Shown here one piece after another: positions 1 through 13,474 of a stretch of 64,000 nt of DNA. The stretch covers positions 15,187,867-15,251,866 of the forward strand of contig OW388296.1 in assembly GCA_936450465.1 (NCBI GenBank), read 5' to 3'. Below the pieces are notes generated by a model that was not told where the DNA came from, searched no databases, and worked only from the letters and a program-made list of their open reading frames with translations. The DNA is from Gibbula magus. Its lineage: Eukaryota; Mollusca; Gastropoda; Trochida; Trochidae. The position numbers were made by a program, and so were the translations under genes. Position 1 is the first letter of the stretch; each line of letters begins with the position of its first letter.

Positions 1-436
1 ATACTGATTTAAGAGCAGAATACGAAAAGTTCATAACTGGGATAGTCATCACATTTGTGTACATTGTGATTAATAAGAAAAATACTGTATTTTTAATAAA
101 TTTATAACTTTTCAATAACAATATATATTTCTTTACAGAATTTACGCATAGTAAAAAATAATTTATCATTAAAATGATCAACAATGTTTTCTTATGCCGT
201 AGCAAAGCTTTTCACACAATCTGCGCAGATGAATGGGTTGATTTTATTTTTAATGAATGTCCGCTATTATAAAATCAAAAGTCATCAAAATATTACCCTC
301 ATCCATATCTTACAACTTGATTACGTTATAATCATTTACATGTATGTGAAAACAGTTCTTGTCTCGAACTTCGTTTCCATAATTAAAAAATACCCCGATA
401 AAATCCTCCCCTTAAAGGCATTGGTTTGGTACTCAC
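1..436 (-). other. Intron 1 of perlustrin-like gene A (incomplete)
   Basis: This stretch lies downstream of the exon 1 donor of gene A on the minus strand. I searched it for a second exon (acceptor followed by a Cys codon and a Leu-Trp-Cys block, as in genes B and C) and found none. Exon 2 is therefore expected beyond the left edge of the window. Nothing else was recognised. Confidence 0.5.
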
Positions 437-651
437 GGTGGGGTGAAGCTACTGCAGACTGCACGGTATCTCAGGGCGCACTCGCTGCAGCACCCACACG
501 GTCTTCGTACAACTTGGCACCGTCGGATTGGCAGGACGGGACAGTTGGCTAGCACTTCCGCTGAACAGCCGCAGTTACCAACGTCGCCAAGTTGAGCTGT
601 AGGCTCCCCACAGAGAAGTAAGAGAAGCAGTGTGAGAAGTACTCGTGTCAT
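437..651 (-). CDS. Perlustrin-like single IGFBP-N domain protein A, exon 1 (partial gene)
   Basis: Small secreted cysteine-rich protein, first exon only. Translation from the ATG at 651-649 gives a basic N-terminus, a Leu-rich hydrophobic core (residues 4-13) and a likely signal cleavage after about residue 19 (EPTA). Nine cysteines follow, including the CGCCSEC core typical of the N-terminal domain of insulin-like growth factor binding proteins (IGFBP), found alone in the abalone nacre protein perlustrin. The exon ends after the second base of a Pro codon at a good donor (gtgagt, 436-431). This is the same phase-2 position as in genes B, C and D. The last three domain cysteines should lie in exon 2, outside the window. 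A TATA box sits 43 bp upstream of the ATG. The gene points away from the other three and is the most divergent in its Cys spacing (NCGC at the start of the domain). Family membership rests on the Cys pattern and intron phase; ligand binding is unknown. Confidence 0.82.
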
Positions 652-687
652 TGTTGCGATGTGATGAAGAGCGAGGGTTGTTTGAGG

Positions 688-694
688 TTATATA
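688..694 (-). promoter_or_regulatory. TATA box of gene A
   Basis: Minus-strand TATATAA lies 43 bp before the ATG of gene A. It predicts transcription starting near 660-665 and a very short 5' leader. Genes B and C have the same arrangement. Confidence 0.65.
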
Positions 695-1110
695 GAGACT
701 CTAGGCCCAGACCTTTCCGTGTTTAGGGCGGGTTTATCTTGTTGGAGATGTTTTAAGGTTTTCCCACACGATCAGGTAAACAATGATTAGTTTTCCAGAA
801 ATGCTTGGTCATCGTTTTTACAACAAGAAACGAATTCAAATTAACTTAACACGTTTGAGAGTATCGACTGCGGGAGTACGCCGGTTACACATTCCATCGC
901 CAAAGGTTTTAATGTTAAAAAAATACATTCACAAATATACGTAATTCGCTTCCTTTTATACCAAATACTATCTCAGGTATAAATAAAATTATGCATAAGG
1001 ATGTCTATTATTTTCAACGATACGCCTTATTCTGTATATGGCTCACACCATTAAGAAATCAGGTCCCCGAGAGGTATTAGCCGACTCATATATCCGATCC
1101 CCGAGTACAC

Positions 1111-1302
1111 CACGGCCGTGTTCAAGAGAGGTTTCAAAGTACGCGATTGCTCAATGTAGTACTATGTAGCAAGGCGAGCAAACTTCGAGGAAATTGCACT
1201 GTGTCGTTCAAGAGAGAGTGAGCGCTATTTGAGCGTTACTTGAGCGCTACATTGAGCGATCAATGAGCAATTTAAGCGCTCGCTGTTATGTAATGGAGCC
1301 CA
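1111..1302. repeat. MITE-like fold-back element, copy 1
   Basis: About 190 bp, clearly related to 5937-6134: shared blocks include 'ggccgtgttc', 'gaggtttcaaagta', 'gattgctcaatgtag' and 'cgctcgctgttatg'. Inside, 'gattgctcaatgta' near the left recurs inverted as 'tacattgagcgatc' near the right, so the element can fold back. The termini are more decayed than in copy 2. It has no coding capacity. Confidence 0.75.
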
Positions 1303-4300
1303 CATGTATACGCTTGAATTATCATAGGCCGATGTATTACTATACCAGTGATAAACGTTTGAAGTATTTATACCTGGGATCAGCTCTTTGAATATACTAA
1401 TGTTTGGAAATGCTCCCAACAAGTGGACTATTATTATTATGGTAGAAACTTTACAAAATTCATGTACATGTGTATGAAAACTAAACCGTCAGACAAAAGA
1501 AAGTAATCACCTCAGTTGGTTTCGATTAATTCAACATTTAGAGGAAATCCGATCCATAACACGATACAATAATACTTATATGCAGTAGTTTGAATGAAAT
1601 AATTGGTGACTGTGGTTAAATTTTAGTTAAAATATCTTTGTTTAATGAAGACAGGGATAAGAAATTAAATTCACACCAACATGACCCCTACAGTGTTTAC
1701 AATGTTGTAAATGTGTGCAGATCCAGGCACATTTATTAATTGTCACACAGAATGTGTATTGTATGTCGATGAACTAAACTAATTTTTAAAGAAATTCAGA
1801 ATGTCATTATTTTTTTTCAATTTAAAAATATGTAGAAGTATCCTTTGACTGCTGTCTAAACGCCTGTACTTTTCAGTTTTAGATTATGACATTTGCAATC
1901 ATACATATGATAAAATCAACTGAGGTGCAAAGTACTGTCTTTTGCCTTGCAGTTTAGAAATGAAGCCATATAATGGTAAATACATTTTGATAGGTAAAAT
2001 ATGGCTGGACAAATGCAAAGTGCTGTTAAACACACGAACATAAATGGACTAATATGAATAGATATTGAAACATTACATTGCGGGTCCTCAAGTTGTGTCA
2101 GTTAGCCTCGCACAGGAGTATCAACGTATTCACGTTGTATGTATAATCAGTCAAATATTTGACATGTTCTCAGCATCCATCACTAAAGATCAATATATTG
2201 TTTGATTCTACGTTCTGAAACGTAACTTCATAACCAATCATGCTGATGTATCAATAGTTTGAATACGTGCACTTTAAATGAGTCTAAATGCCAGAGCTTG
2301 TCAACATACAATCGTGCCTCGTATAAGGCAGGCCAATCTGAAATACAATATGAAGTTACAAACATTGAAAATACGATTTTTTTTGTTTTGCATTTAATAA
2401 AAGTAGTTAATAATCAGAGACTCAAGTTTAGTTATGTATTGTTATGTATTTAGTATTGATGTGTCTGTCTCCCTATTTGTTTGTGACGGAAATGTTACAA
2501 GGCCGAACGTGATCCACCAGGTACAGTTGACAAGGAAGGGACATAAAGGTCCGCCCTCCACGTTCTATTTACTCCTTGCTTTGTGGAGTACGGAACTACA
2601 CTGGCTAGAATAGTGTAACACGTAGACTCCGACACAAATATGTTATAAAATATTGAATAGAAGCCTATGAAATCTGAAATCCCAATATCCCCTTGGCTCC
2701 TTATCAATAATTGATAAAATGGTGATATTCATTATTATACACGACCTTTTGGGAATAATGTTTCTCTATTTGTGTCAATGGATTTTTTAGTGTGATACAA
2801 AATGTTTACTTTACATGAAACTCGAGCATGCAAATGTTCTGCAAATAATATATCATATGCCTTATATATCCAATTCTGTGTTAACATTTAAAGGGAAATT
2901 GGTGGTAATTTCGCTCCACCTGGTTCACACAAAAACTATAAATGGTTTTCTCATTTGTTATTGATTGATTGCATAGAGTAGGTGCTGACTTCTTTCGGGA
3001 CAAGTATCACAAAGAAGAAAAAAAGGATATGTATGGATGATCAACTTCTTTATTCAACAATGTCGAAGCTTCTGTACCATTATTAAACATGTGGGACGTA
3101 TGGATAGATTTATTATTTTGAAAATTAAAAGTTACTCCTGCGATACATTTGTTATCAGTTTTTAGTACATATTAGGTGATATCCGATAGTTATATTAACA
3201 TTTTTCTAAATATCTTGTAAACATACCAAATATTGACATCTTAATGGCATTTTAATTGTCATTACCAGAAACATATGACACATATATAATAACATGTATT
3301 TATAATCCTTGTCTGATTATACGATTCAAGCAAAATATATTGTTAGGGGAAACAGTTATTTCAATATCCGAAGGAACTGCATAACTGAATCGAGAAATAA
3401 ATAGTTAAACGTATTTTATTTCTGTTTCAGCGAGGACACATAACATTTTGTTTGTTTACAGTATGTGTGTCGACCTGAATGCTTTGCGTTTGAAAATAAT
3501 AAAATCGATTTATATCTGGAGTGAAAAAGACCTTTACTAATTAATGCGATTTCTCCGCTTTTTTGGGGTTGACCACATCAAGACCAAATATTTCTGTCAA
3601 GAAAATACCAATCTTTCTGCTTCGCATATGTAGATCATCACGGTGTGTTCGGTTTGTATTAAGGCATAGTTCTTTGGAGGTATATGTGTGGACATTCCTC
3701 TTTATACATCTGTTATAAATACATGATTATTATATTATCATATTAAACCATACCTAAATGTCTTCTGATATAATAATGCATTAAGCTTGTCGAGGATTGT
3801 TTTAACGATTGGTGATATATGTGATATCAGAAGAGGGCGAGATTATATTAAACATCCAAAATCGTTCCTCTATATGTTTCAATGAAAAAATGTACTCTTT
3901 GAACACATCACAGCCATTAGACTCTCAGTGCAATGATACTATTATAGCATTGTGACGTTACTGTTTTATGACGTCATAGTATTATGATTTTAGATTTTAA
4001 AATTATGTTCACATTGTAGGTAGAGTATATTTTTACCATTTTGCCATGATATCATAATAAATTACCTCGCATTGCTTCACAATGTCATTGCTTAATTTGT
4101 GTTTCTGACAAACGCCCTTTGTTATATACTGCTGCGTACCGAAAGTTTGTTCACCTTCATGTGTATCTTAGTGAAAATATCATGTAAATCGACCTGTTGC
4201 GTCAATAACATTACATCATACAATGACATTGAATCATCAAATATTCATGACTAAAACAATCAATCTTAAGCTTAAACGTATCCTGTGATCGTCACTGCAG

Positions 4301-5936
4301 TAATGCATGCTTATGGAATTGATTAAATGAGAACAAATTCATCATAAATACATTGAATGAGTATAAGAAGGCATATATGATTATGTTAGACGCAGTTTAT
4401 CACTTACTGAATATTTCACAGAAGAAAATAAAAACTGTAGTTTTACAGAGATTAACCCCTGGTCGCTTCAGAGAGCTGTCGAAACTGTAACGGTTAACCG
4501 TTTACTATCATGAATCATGAATAAAACAACTTGACATGACTATGAGATATCAAATAAGAATTTGTTATGGAACACTCAGCTGTCTTCTTATAATGCAAAC
4601 ACATGCAAAACGATAAGTATTGGCGCTGATACGATACGAAGTAGGTGAACAAACTTTCGGTACGCAGCTGTACGTGATCATGGGTATCTGCTACTTTAAT
4701 GAATTTACACTGACATATGTAAAAAGATTTAATGTACTTTAGGATGTGATATACAATTACAGTGAGAGACAAATCTGTCATCTGTCAACACCCATTTGAT
4801 GTCCTGACACACTGGCTTTTAAAATGTCAATCAATTGTCAAGACGTCAACAGTATGTAATATAAGGGTTTTTTGTAGATTCAAATGATTCATCAAATAAA
4901 GTTGGGTCCATTATGTGTGTCTTATCTAACATTATCATATTTTATGTTTTTAAAAACATTCATATATCACAAACCCTATCATTGCATCTTGTAAATGTGC
5001 TAGATGGTGTAAATAGAGGAGAGTAATGATTAAGAGAAGAACCCATAATTGAGTTGAAATATTCTTAACAGTCACGAGCCATGGGGATATAATATAGAAT
5101 ATTAAGAACAGTTTTTGGACATAGAGTATATATTAGACATGAAGTTTGTTCTTTATTTTTCAACATCTTGTATTATTGTTTAGCTTGCAGCTTCAATTGT
5201 ATTCAGATGATTAGTGGATTGTTACAATTCTCGGTTAGAATATACATGATTATTGGTATACTAATAGCAACAGTCCACTCATGAATGATGCTTCCGCTCA
5301 GGTGGAACTCAATAGTAGATTATTCTCCTCATGATGGTACATTGAAATCCAGTTTACGTCATTGATTTCAAATTCAAATCCTCATTGTAACATTATATGT
5401 TATTTTTTGTTGTTGACATGACTTGAAGCTGAATTGTATTGATGTTTTCAATGGATATATCATACAACATTGTGAAGTTTGGTTAAACTCTGTATAACAT
5501 GTTTGTCATAAAAACTGGAATTCACTTCCATGTATTAGAGAGAACAATCAAGATGTTAAGTCGAAAATATAAATGTTAAAAGCCGTGCATTTTAAAAGAC
5601 AATTGATACAGTTGAATTTATCGTATGGTTTTTGGTTTATCCATAATATTTCAGGCCACAAATGTAGGTCTACTGTATTGCAAAGCACTGATTGTAGAGA
5701 CTACTCTATTATCCCAAATATCTGATGAAACAGTTCCACTGGACGTAAAGTGGCAACATCAAAGGAAAGAAAAGTGAACGAATCACTGGACAAGAGTGAT
5801 AACACGATCGAGGTGTTTGACAGCATCAAGCATTATGCGATTTGTATTTGATGTGTGGTTCAGAACGTCCAATGATGTTTTGACACAGAGTAACAAGGTA
5901 ACCAGGTGTTCTCGAAAATGTCATGGAAAGGAAGAG

Positions 5937-6134
5937 CAGGGCCGTGTTCGAGAGAGGTTTCAAAGTAATTTGCGCGATTGCTCAATGTAGCTCTACGTAG
6001 CAAAGCGAGCGAACTTTGCGGTTTTGCACCGTGTCGTTCAGGAGAGAATGAGCGCTACTTGAGCATTACTTGAGCGCTACATTGAGCAATCAATGAGCGT
6101 TTATAAGCGCTCGCTGTTATGGAACAGAACCCTG
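5937..6134. repeat. MITE-like fold-back element, copy 2
   Basis: 198-bp element with imperfect terminal inverted repeats: the left end 'cagggccgtgttcga' and the reverse complement of the right end 'cagggttctgttcca' match at 11 of 15 positions. A subterminal inverted pair 'gattgctcaatgtagc' / 'gctacattgagcaatc' is perfect. No clear target duplication is visible. The CAGGG ends suggest a non-autonomous DNA transposon, but the superfamily cannot be fixed from two copies. Confidence 0.78.
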
Positions 6135-7165
6135 TTGCGGTACCTCGGACATGTACCAAGTGCATGTGTCAGTGTTTAGCATGAACGTTTTGAAGTAACT
6201 AAAAGATCGTGTACATTGTCACTGAACAAGCATACAGACAAGCAAGACGTGCCTGTTGCTGTCATGGATGGACAGTGCAAACTGGAACACATCTACACGT
6301 CTTGAGAGATGAAAAATCAAACTCGCAATGGCAAATATTACGCCATCCCTTTTGCCATACCACTTCATATATAGATAGAGAATATAGTATGGTTTTCCAT
6401 GCTATTCAGCTTTTATGATAAATTACTGAAAAAGTGGCATCAAACGAATAAAGCGAGTTTTATACCGAATAGTTCACGAAATAGCCAACAGTGAACTGAA
6501 ATAAAAAATGTCGATGATTTAGGTACGATTTTGACAGCGGTACTAACATTCTGATATAAAATTATAGTAGTGTTACGTCATACGTGCAGCGACATTACAC
6601 TAGTTAACCTTGTCGTATATATTTTAAACTGCCGCATCTATCATGGGCTAGTGATGACTTCTTGTATCTATGTATTCAATGTTGTACACTATCGATCGCG
6701 AATATCGAACGTAGTCTTATCTTACTTTCAACGCATGGACATGTAAATAGTTAATGTTAATGAAAATCTGCAATAACATAAAACATCTATCTCGTAGTAT
6801 CTCGTCGTTGTTGCATTTGGATAGTTCCTGGTATGGCGTGTAAACATACTTCTAGATAAAAGAGTTTCTGCTCAAAACTTGGTTTATCATAGACGTAACA
6901 ACATTATTAACCACGAAAGTCTTAAGATAGTGTTTGATTATTCTACCAAGTAACTTCCAACCAAAAAAAAAATTTTAACAAGGAAATTGAAAAGTTTTCA
7001 TTAAATCAGTTTCAAGGAAAGAATGGAAATGAGAATATTAACCTTCAGTCACCTTGGGACTATCATACATGCTTATGATAATGACCATATTCTGCTAATT
7101 TATTCACAAATCCCTTCACGTCTCATAAAAATGTCAACATTTTGACATTTTGCTGTTTTCACAAT

Positions 7166-7172
7166 TATAAAA
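7166..7172 (+). promoter_or_regulatory. TATA box of gene B
   Basis: TATAAAA lies 59 bp before the ATG of gene B and predicts a start near 7195-7200, with a leader of about 25-30 nt ending in the favourable context aacaacaATG. Confidence 0.75.
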
Positions 7173-7224
7173 GCCCATGATTTTAGATTGTCATCCTCAC
7201 TAACACAATTCTTCAGGAACAACA

Positions 7225-7965
7225 ATGAAGGTGTTAGTACTTCTCCTTGTCGTATGCCTAGTGGGGTACGGCTGGGGTCTCTCCTGTGCCTCTTGTAAAG
7301 GTGTAGTATGCAGGCCACCCTATGGTGACGACTGTGAGAAGGTGCGGAAACCGTGTGGATGCTGTGATGTATGCGCTCTAGAACTGGGGGAGCCGTGCGG
7401 ATCTTTCACGCAACCGTATGTATATCTTTATGATCTACCGCATTTGTAAAGTTTTTATCAAGGAATCTGAGGAAGTCAATATTTCGATTACATAGGAAAT
7501 AATCTCGTTTAAGGAATAAACGGTCTGTTTAGCTAGTGCGACTTTAATGTCACAGTTTGACAAGGTGATTACTGCTGAAACGAAATACATTCCAAACAAT
7601 TCCATGAGCATGAAATATGAACATTTCTATATCTTACTATGAAAAGTGATACAATGTTTGTCAAAAAGATCACACGATATCTTGCAGAATTAGTTACTTG
7701 AAAACCGCGAGACAATTGCAATATGTATGTTACTTTGAGACCTTTGGGAACTACAGACCACATTCTGGGTAACGGTAAAGGTATATGTAACCCCTGTAAT
7801 ATCAACAACGACTTTCAAATCATGAGGTTTTAATATATTTTCAGATGTAGGAGCGGCTTATGGTGTGCTAAAGAGGAGAAGAACCAATTGATAGCTTACA
7901 GAGAAATCCCTGTGTTTCTGCCCTTCAATGGTGTCTGTGCCAAGATAACCACGTGCAAGAAGTAG
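7225..7965 (+). CDS. Perlustrin-like single IGFBP-N domain protein B (two coding exons)
   Basis: Exons 7225-7415 and 7845-7965, joined across a 429-bp phase-2 intron (donor gtatgt, acceptor ttttcag), encode 103 residues. A signal peptide of about 18 residues (cleavage near GYGWG-LSC) leaves a mature protein of about 85 residues, close to the 84 residues of abalone perlustrin. The mature chain carries the 12-cysteine IGFBP N-terminal pattern: LSCASC, PCGCCDVC at residues 49-56, EPCG, then in exon 2 LWCA and GVC. There is an extra 13th Cys near the C-terminus (TTCKK). The family is secreted; perlustrin occurs in nacre and IGFBP N-domains bind insulin-like peptides. Whether this one is a shell-matrix protein or a hormone-binding protein cannot be told from sequence. 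The stop at 7963-7965 is followed 2 bp later by a possible donor (gtgagg, 7968), and an untranslated third exon at 8742 is plausible. Confidence 0.9.
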
Positions 7966-8741
7966 AAGTGAGGAAAAATATAAATCCGAATTCTTGCACG
8001 AAATAATATCAAATAATTTGTTTAGCATAGATAGTGAGGTGAAGTAAGGGGTTATTCTTTGTACTAATAGAAATAGAGATGAGGGAAATATAAATCTAAA
8101 TTCTAAATTTAGATATTCAGATATGTGCATTGTAGGAAAAGAGTAAGTATTGTGCTTGGTATTGATAGTAGTAGACGTATGGGAAATGATAAACCTAAAC
8201 TGAACGGTAAATATGTACGTTGTACAAAGAAATATTATTATAGTTTGCTTTTTACTGATAGTAATAGAGGTGAGGACTATTACAAATCTATCTTTTATAT
8301 TTTGCTTGATATTTATATTAGGCGAAGTGGCGGAAAAAAATTGGTAGTTAAACGTAGGCAGTTTCTATCATAGAACGGAAACGAAATTATCACGAATACT
8401 CATGAGAATATTTTTAAGAAAATATTTTAAATGGGACTTGTTTTACAGATTCTTCTGTTCTTTTAATGATAAAGCCCATAATATATAATTATATTGAGCA
8501 GAATATCTTAGACACTGTTAATTTAGATGGTGTCACTGTTTGTTATATGATTGCTTACATTTTGGGGAACTTGAATATCTTTCAAATGTTACATCCACTT
8601 TCACGTTCCACTTCATTTACATTGAACTAATACATTATTTTAATGTGTTGCAATATGAATATGATAATTGGTGTGGCATTTTAAAATATTATATTATATT
8701 TGATTGATCATAAAAAAAATCATTTAAATCCTGTTTTTCAG

Positions 8742-8835
8742 AACTTTACTCTTTGACGTACATGAAATACAGGCTCAAGAAAACATCAATATCAACGTCA
8801 CTAAAATAATAAACGCAAATTGTTCTGAGCATTTT
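8742..8835 (+). other. Putative 3' untranslated exon of gene B
   Basis: A strong acceptor (ctgtttttcag, ending 8741) is followed by about 70 bp and an AATAAA at 8808-8813. With the donor at 7968, just past the gene B stop, this would be a non-coding third exon. The end is estimated from the poly(A) signal. Confidence 0.45.
8808..8813 (+). terminator. Poly(A) signal, probably gene B
   Basis: AATAAA inside the proposed 3' exon. No closer canonical signal was seen between the gene B stop and this site. Confidence 0.45.
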
Positions 8836-8859
8836 TCTTTATTTATTCAGTCCATTGGA

Positions 8860-9320
8860 GTGATCCACTGTGAAATACACATCTCTATGTAGCAGCTACC
8901 TTTAACCAAGTATATACCTCTTGACTCGGATGTTAAAGAATGGGAGATCTCGGAGATCTGGAAGTAGAAACTCGCCAGATTTACCACTTGCACATTGATA
9001 TAATCTGATCTGACGTAACACTCGTACACTGCTGCATCTTGATCCGAGTACTCCACCGCGGGGTCACGTGATCTTTCACTTCAACCAATCAGCGACAAAG
9101 CTAATCGTCGGACCGAAACGATATGTAAGTGAAATTGTGATTGGTTGACTGAAAGGAAGGTGAAAAGTCACAGACAAGATAACAAGACAATACGTGTCGA
9201 GCAGTACTCATATCAAGAACACAGCGAGGTAGGAGTGATCTGATGTTAATGAGATTGCCACTTGCACAGACCTCCTGTCGTCTGACGTGACGGCAGATCT
9301 GTGTTGGGCTCAGGGTACCT
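8860..9320. repeat. Decayed fold-back region
   Basis: Blocks on the left recur inverted on the right: 'cttgatccgagtact' (about 9039) against the reverse complement of 'agtactcatatcaag' (about 9205), and 'caaccaatca' against 'tgattggttg' around the centre at 9115. The arms are imperfect and the outer limits are approximate. It may be an old MITE. Confidence 0.4.
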
Positions 9321-9369
9321 TTATAGCACTAAGGGGACTCTCTGCACACAGACATATTTCGGCAATTTT

Positions 9370-9520
9370 TTTATTTGAGGTTAACGCCGCTTTCGAAAGA
9401 AATTCATGTCTATTATGACTACTTCTACAATTATGACAGGACGAAAGCTCGCAACATCATTTTGGCTATGCATTGTGGTGAAACATGTTGCCCCTGACTG
9501 GAACTGCATGTAGCGAACAT
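9370..9520 (-). repeat. Degenerate SINE copy (body only)
   Basis: The blocks 'taacgccgctttc', 'cgaaagctcgcaac', 'ggctatgcattgtggtgaaac' (shortened) and 'ctggaactgcatg' occur in the same order as in the SINE copies at 26323 and 28279. The tRNA-like head is not detectable. This is an old, diverged copy. Confidence 0.6.
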
Positions 9521-12500
9521 TAATACGTCGTTAATCGGTTCATGTTAAACCGTTCCTGTTTATCATTTCCAATAATTGGATTCATTTGGCATATTGTGCA
9601 AGAAGATCGTAAATTGACACTTCACTTTGACAACTTTCAGAAGAGGATAGTTAATCTAAGAACAGGAGGTAGCAGAACAAATGATGAAAACGCCAAATGC
9701 AAGTCACATTACGACTATAGTGCAATTGTATCCCTAGTCTTACACTCAGACTATGAAACAATATTTATTCTGAATATATCACCATTTTATTAAATATTGA
9801 AAAGGAGACTGTAAGAAATGGAATTTTCATATAAAAAAGGTTCCTTTTCAATATTTTGTTTTACAGTCTAAGTGTTAGACTATTGTATCCCATGTGTGTT
9901 CACATTCTATTGTATCTTAGAACAACATTAATGTAATTTTCAATGTCTTTATACCTCATATATATAAGCCAAACAGTTTGTGTTTTTTGTTGAGAGGATA
10001 TGTTAAAGTACCACAGTGATTTCAATACTTACCTGTTCAGACACCGTTATATACAAAACTAGATGGTAACTGAACTTTAAGGGCTCGAATATTCCGAAAA
10101 CTCCACTTTGTACGCAATTTCACTTACCAGGTGCATGTTAAAGGTACATCCATTGTGTTGTTGTGGGTCACATGTATGCCAAACGTTATTAACCTTTAGC
10201 CTGCTGGATTGTTTTCAGGTTTTTGCAGAGAGCGTCAGATTTGTAAATTTGTAACAATTACGTCACATGGGTATCCTTCATTTAAAGTTTTTCTCGCCTT
10301 AGTAATTAACATAATTTTAAAATAATTAAAATAAATATCTGAGTCACATTTTTTTCTAACTTATTATTGTCATGAAAAATTATTAATTAATGTAATATTT
10401 TTCAAATATCAATTATTTTTACACTTGTCTATGGAAAAAATGAAATAATACAGTAGTTCTAAAATTGTACTACATTTTAAAACTCGAATTATTTTGTCAA
10501 TAATTATTTATGCAGCCCAATTTTTACACCATTTTGTTCAGAATTAAATGTTATACCAGAAAAAAATTATGTTGATGATATGTGTTTTCCTTTCAGAAAA
10601 CAAGAGCCCGTCATAAACGATCTCCGTTGTATTTATAAAATTACGACGTAATTTGTAACAATGGATATTCCTCAATGAACAATGCATTTACTTCCGTGAG
10701 AAATATTTGCAAAATAATGCATCCATCGTAATAAAATTTACACAAAAAGTTAACACATCTATTCACTTTTCTGTGTTCCAAATATAAGCATATGACATTA
10801 CAGTTTTTATATTTTCCAACGTCAATCAGTCATCGATATCTCGAAACATGACAGTCAACAAACACTCGCCGCTCGCCATTGTTATGCATTTCCTTCGCCG
10901 ATTACAGATTTGTTCAAATCAAAAAATCTAATGATCTAAATCATTTTGAAAATATTCCGTTTAAAACCAAAGTTAGAACACATTTTTCCAAATGTCTGTT
11001 GAATATTTAATGTAAACATGGTCTTGAAAAGTTTAAAAATACAATCAAAATTTCGTTCGGGTAGCGTTGTCGTATTGTAAACAATGTCACGTGATTAGCT
11101 TGGTTGTACAAAATTGATCATGTGACCATCAATGTTTCGTTTGTCATTTCACTGTAAATTCGCCGATTCAAACACTAGTTATTCACATTTATTCTTTGAA
11201 ATGTAATTGTTTGTCATTCTTGTTAATTTCATGGATGTTATAACATGTGCATTCATTTAATTCGTATCAGAACAAAATATTGTATGAAAAAGCCGAGACG
11301 ACACAATGGCCTCCATTTGCAATGAATTCGAACTGACAGGTCTATCTATGATTTCGTTTGAAAACGGGTATAATTTCTATCAAATTCCAAATGAAAACTT
11401 TAAAATAATCAACATGAATCATTTAGCAATTGTATTCATACAATTATTTCACATAGACGAGACTTGTTAATTCGTAATTTACTTTTTAGCGAGATAGGGT
11501 TACTGCTACTGTTTCACGGCTCCATTTCAACTTGTGAAATCGCAGATCGGAAAGTCGGTCCATGTCATGTCAAACACATTTCGTAGTTCGAATGTAAACT
11601 CAAACATGATAATATTTTGTGATAATGGTAGGATATGACACTTATTTTTCATATATGTATAAATTATAATCAAAATGCAAATTTACTCACAGTGATTTTA
11701 ATCGTAAAAACAATGTTACATCCGGGGGCTTGGTGAACTTATGCAAATGTATCGGGTCGTCAACAGAGACTCTACGAACTAGTGAAATAATTATTACAAC
11801 CACATTATTTAATATTTGATCGATTTTTATAAAACTACATCGTTTTTAGTGTTAATTTGATTAATTTTAACAATTAATAACACTCTATGGTTAGATCGAC
11901 GACCATTTCTAAAAATAGATACAGCTTCCGCTAGCTTGACGTTCACTTTGAGTCGCGTAACATTGGAAAATAGCGGGAACATGTCATGGGGGTGAATTGA
12001 AGAAATGGCCGATTTGGCACTGCTATTGATGACACGTTGGATATGTTACTATATTTGGAAACAAGAATTGACAAACAATGCACTGATACATTTTTATTTA
12101 TTTGTGGAAGATTTTGAGATTCTAAAATATGTAAGTGAAATGCTTTGTTTATTTTCACGTTTTTTTTCAAAAAGTAATCGGTTGATCTTTTCATTTGCCG
12201 ACATTTTCGCAAATCTCCGATTGTTTTCTAACAGAAATAAATTCAATGTCCAAATTTGTAAATCAGCTAGATTAGGATATTCTGAACATAGTGATGTGAA
12301 AGTTATGCATTTTGCATGCACTTACTATAGAATTTCAACCAATTGAATCGAGTAGGTAACATTTTTATTATGACGTCAAACACGCACCTGCAGGCAGTTT
12401 TGTGATTGAAAATACGTTCAATATTTTTAATTCATCATTTCTCAATAAAATAAAATTGTATATGGATACTAATTACATCATGTGAAAGCCCATTGATTTC

Positions 12501-12659
12501 TCATTCGGAAAATGTTAACTTTTTCATAAATCAGGGAACTTTGTCACAGACTTTTGTCGTATGCATGTCAAGGGGTCAAACGTCATTGACGTATCAATAC
12601 GTCAACCCCCCTTGGGCTTGATATCAAGCCTGCAGCAGGGAGCATCTTAATGATGTTAA
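9521..12659. other. Intergenic, no gene recognised
   Basis: Very AT-rich sequence with open frames on both strands around 11943-12346 (up to 113 residues). These overlap one another on opposite strands, look compositionally biased and resemble nothing I know. I saw no splice-linked exons, RNA genes or recent repeats. Confidence 0.5.
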
Positions 12660-13010
12660 TCTTTCGAGAAGTACTGACTGTTACCGAAAATTGCCATTTT
12701 GATTATAGTTAATTTAGTATATAGACGATATAAAGTTAAAAGTGTCGATTTTTTTATCGAAAACCGGACAATGCACCGCGTGTGGTGTGCGTCAATTGGT
12801 CAAACGTAATTGTGGAATCTTATTTTCACAATACAAACAGATAACTTTGGGTTTGTAGTGTCTAATAGGTCTTATAACTACTGTGCATGTAAATAGAACG
12901 TGTAGTTTCGGTTTCTGTACATGTATAATGATGTTGCTCAATTTTAATTAAAAAATAGTAATTATGATATAATTGGCTATTGGGGATGAATATGCAATGG
13001 GTGTATCTTT
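12660..13010 (-). repeat. Dispersed repeat family R1, reverse-oriented copy
   Basis: The reverse complement aligns over about 350 bp with 39908-40320, and less well with 20925-21290. Landmarks shared with the first are 'aaaaccggacaatgca', 'gtcaaacgtaatt', 'ctactgtgcatgtaaat' and 'gggatgaatatgcaa'. It has no protein coding and ends about 450 bp before the TATA box of gene C. Confidence 0.75.
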
Positions 13011-13474
13011 ACTTAACGCATACCGTTCCACGTCTCGGGCTCTCCTCTGTTATAATTAGGCAATATCAGTCTATTCTCGCAAAATCACCTAGCCGTGAAA
13101 ATTAGCAATACAGAATCTTTCAAATACTTTAATTCCATTAACTTCTGTCCTGCATGCAATATCAGCTCAAAGCACAAGTCAGGGACGTCTGATTCCACAG
13201 AATATACAAAATATCATATGTAGAAATTTGAGGAATGAACAAACTTTATGGATGCAGCTCAGCATTTGTGAGAAAATAAAAAATATATAGGCTTACATAA
13301 ATATAAACTCCTTCATCATTGAGATATATAATAGTGTCAGGTCTGTCAGGACCCGGATCTGCAATTACTCTTCGTATATTATTTCACTCTTAAAGAGTCA
13401 CTCACTGCTGATGGCAATACTAAACATTTGACAGGTTGCGGCGACTTATGTTTGTGGAGAGGCCTACATACTTC

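Larger units (their letters stand above)
695..7165. other. Intergenic region between divergent genes A and B
   Basis: About 6.5 kb of AT-rich DNA separates two perlustrin-like genes that face away from each other. All open frames are short and none shows a recognisable protein. It contains two copies of a MITE-like element (1111-1302 and 5937-6134). I saw no RNA gene. Confidence 0.6.

Noticed and set aside
11943..12346. Overlapping 89-, 113- and 75-residue frames
   Set aside because: They lie on opposite strands of the same AT-rich DNA, with no recognisable motif and no splice partner.
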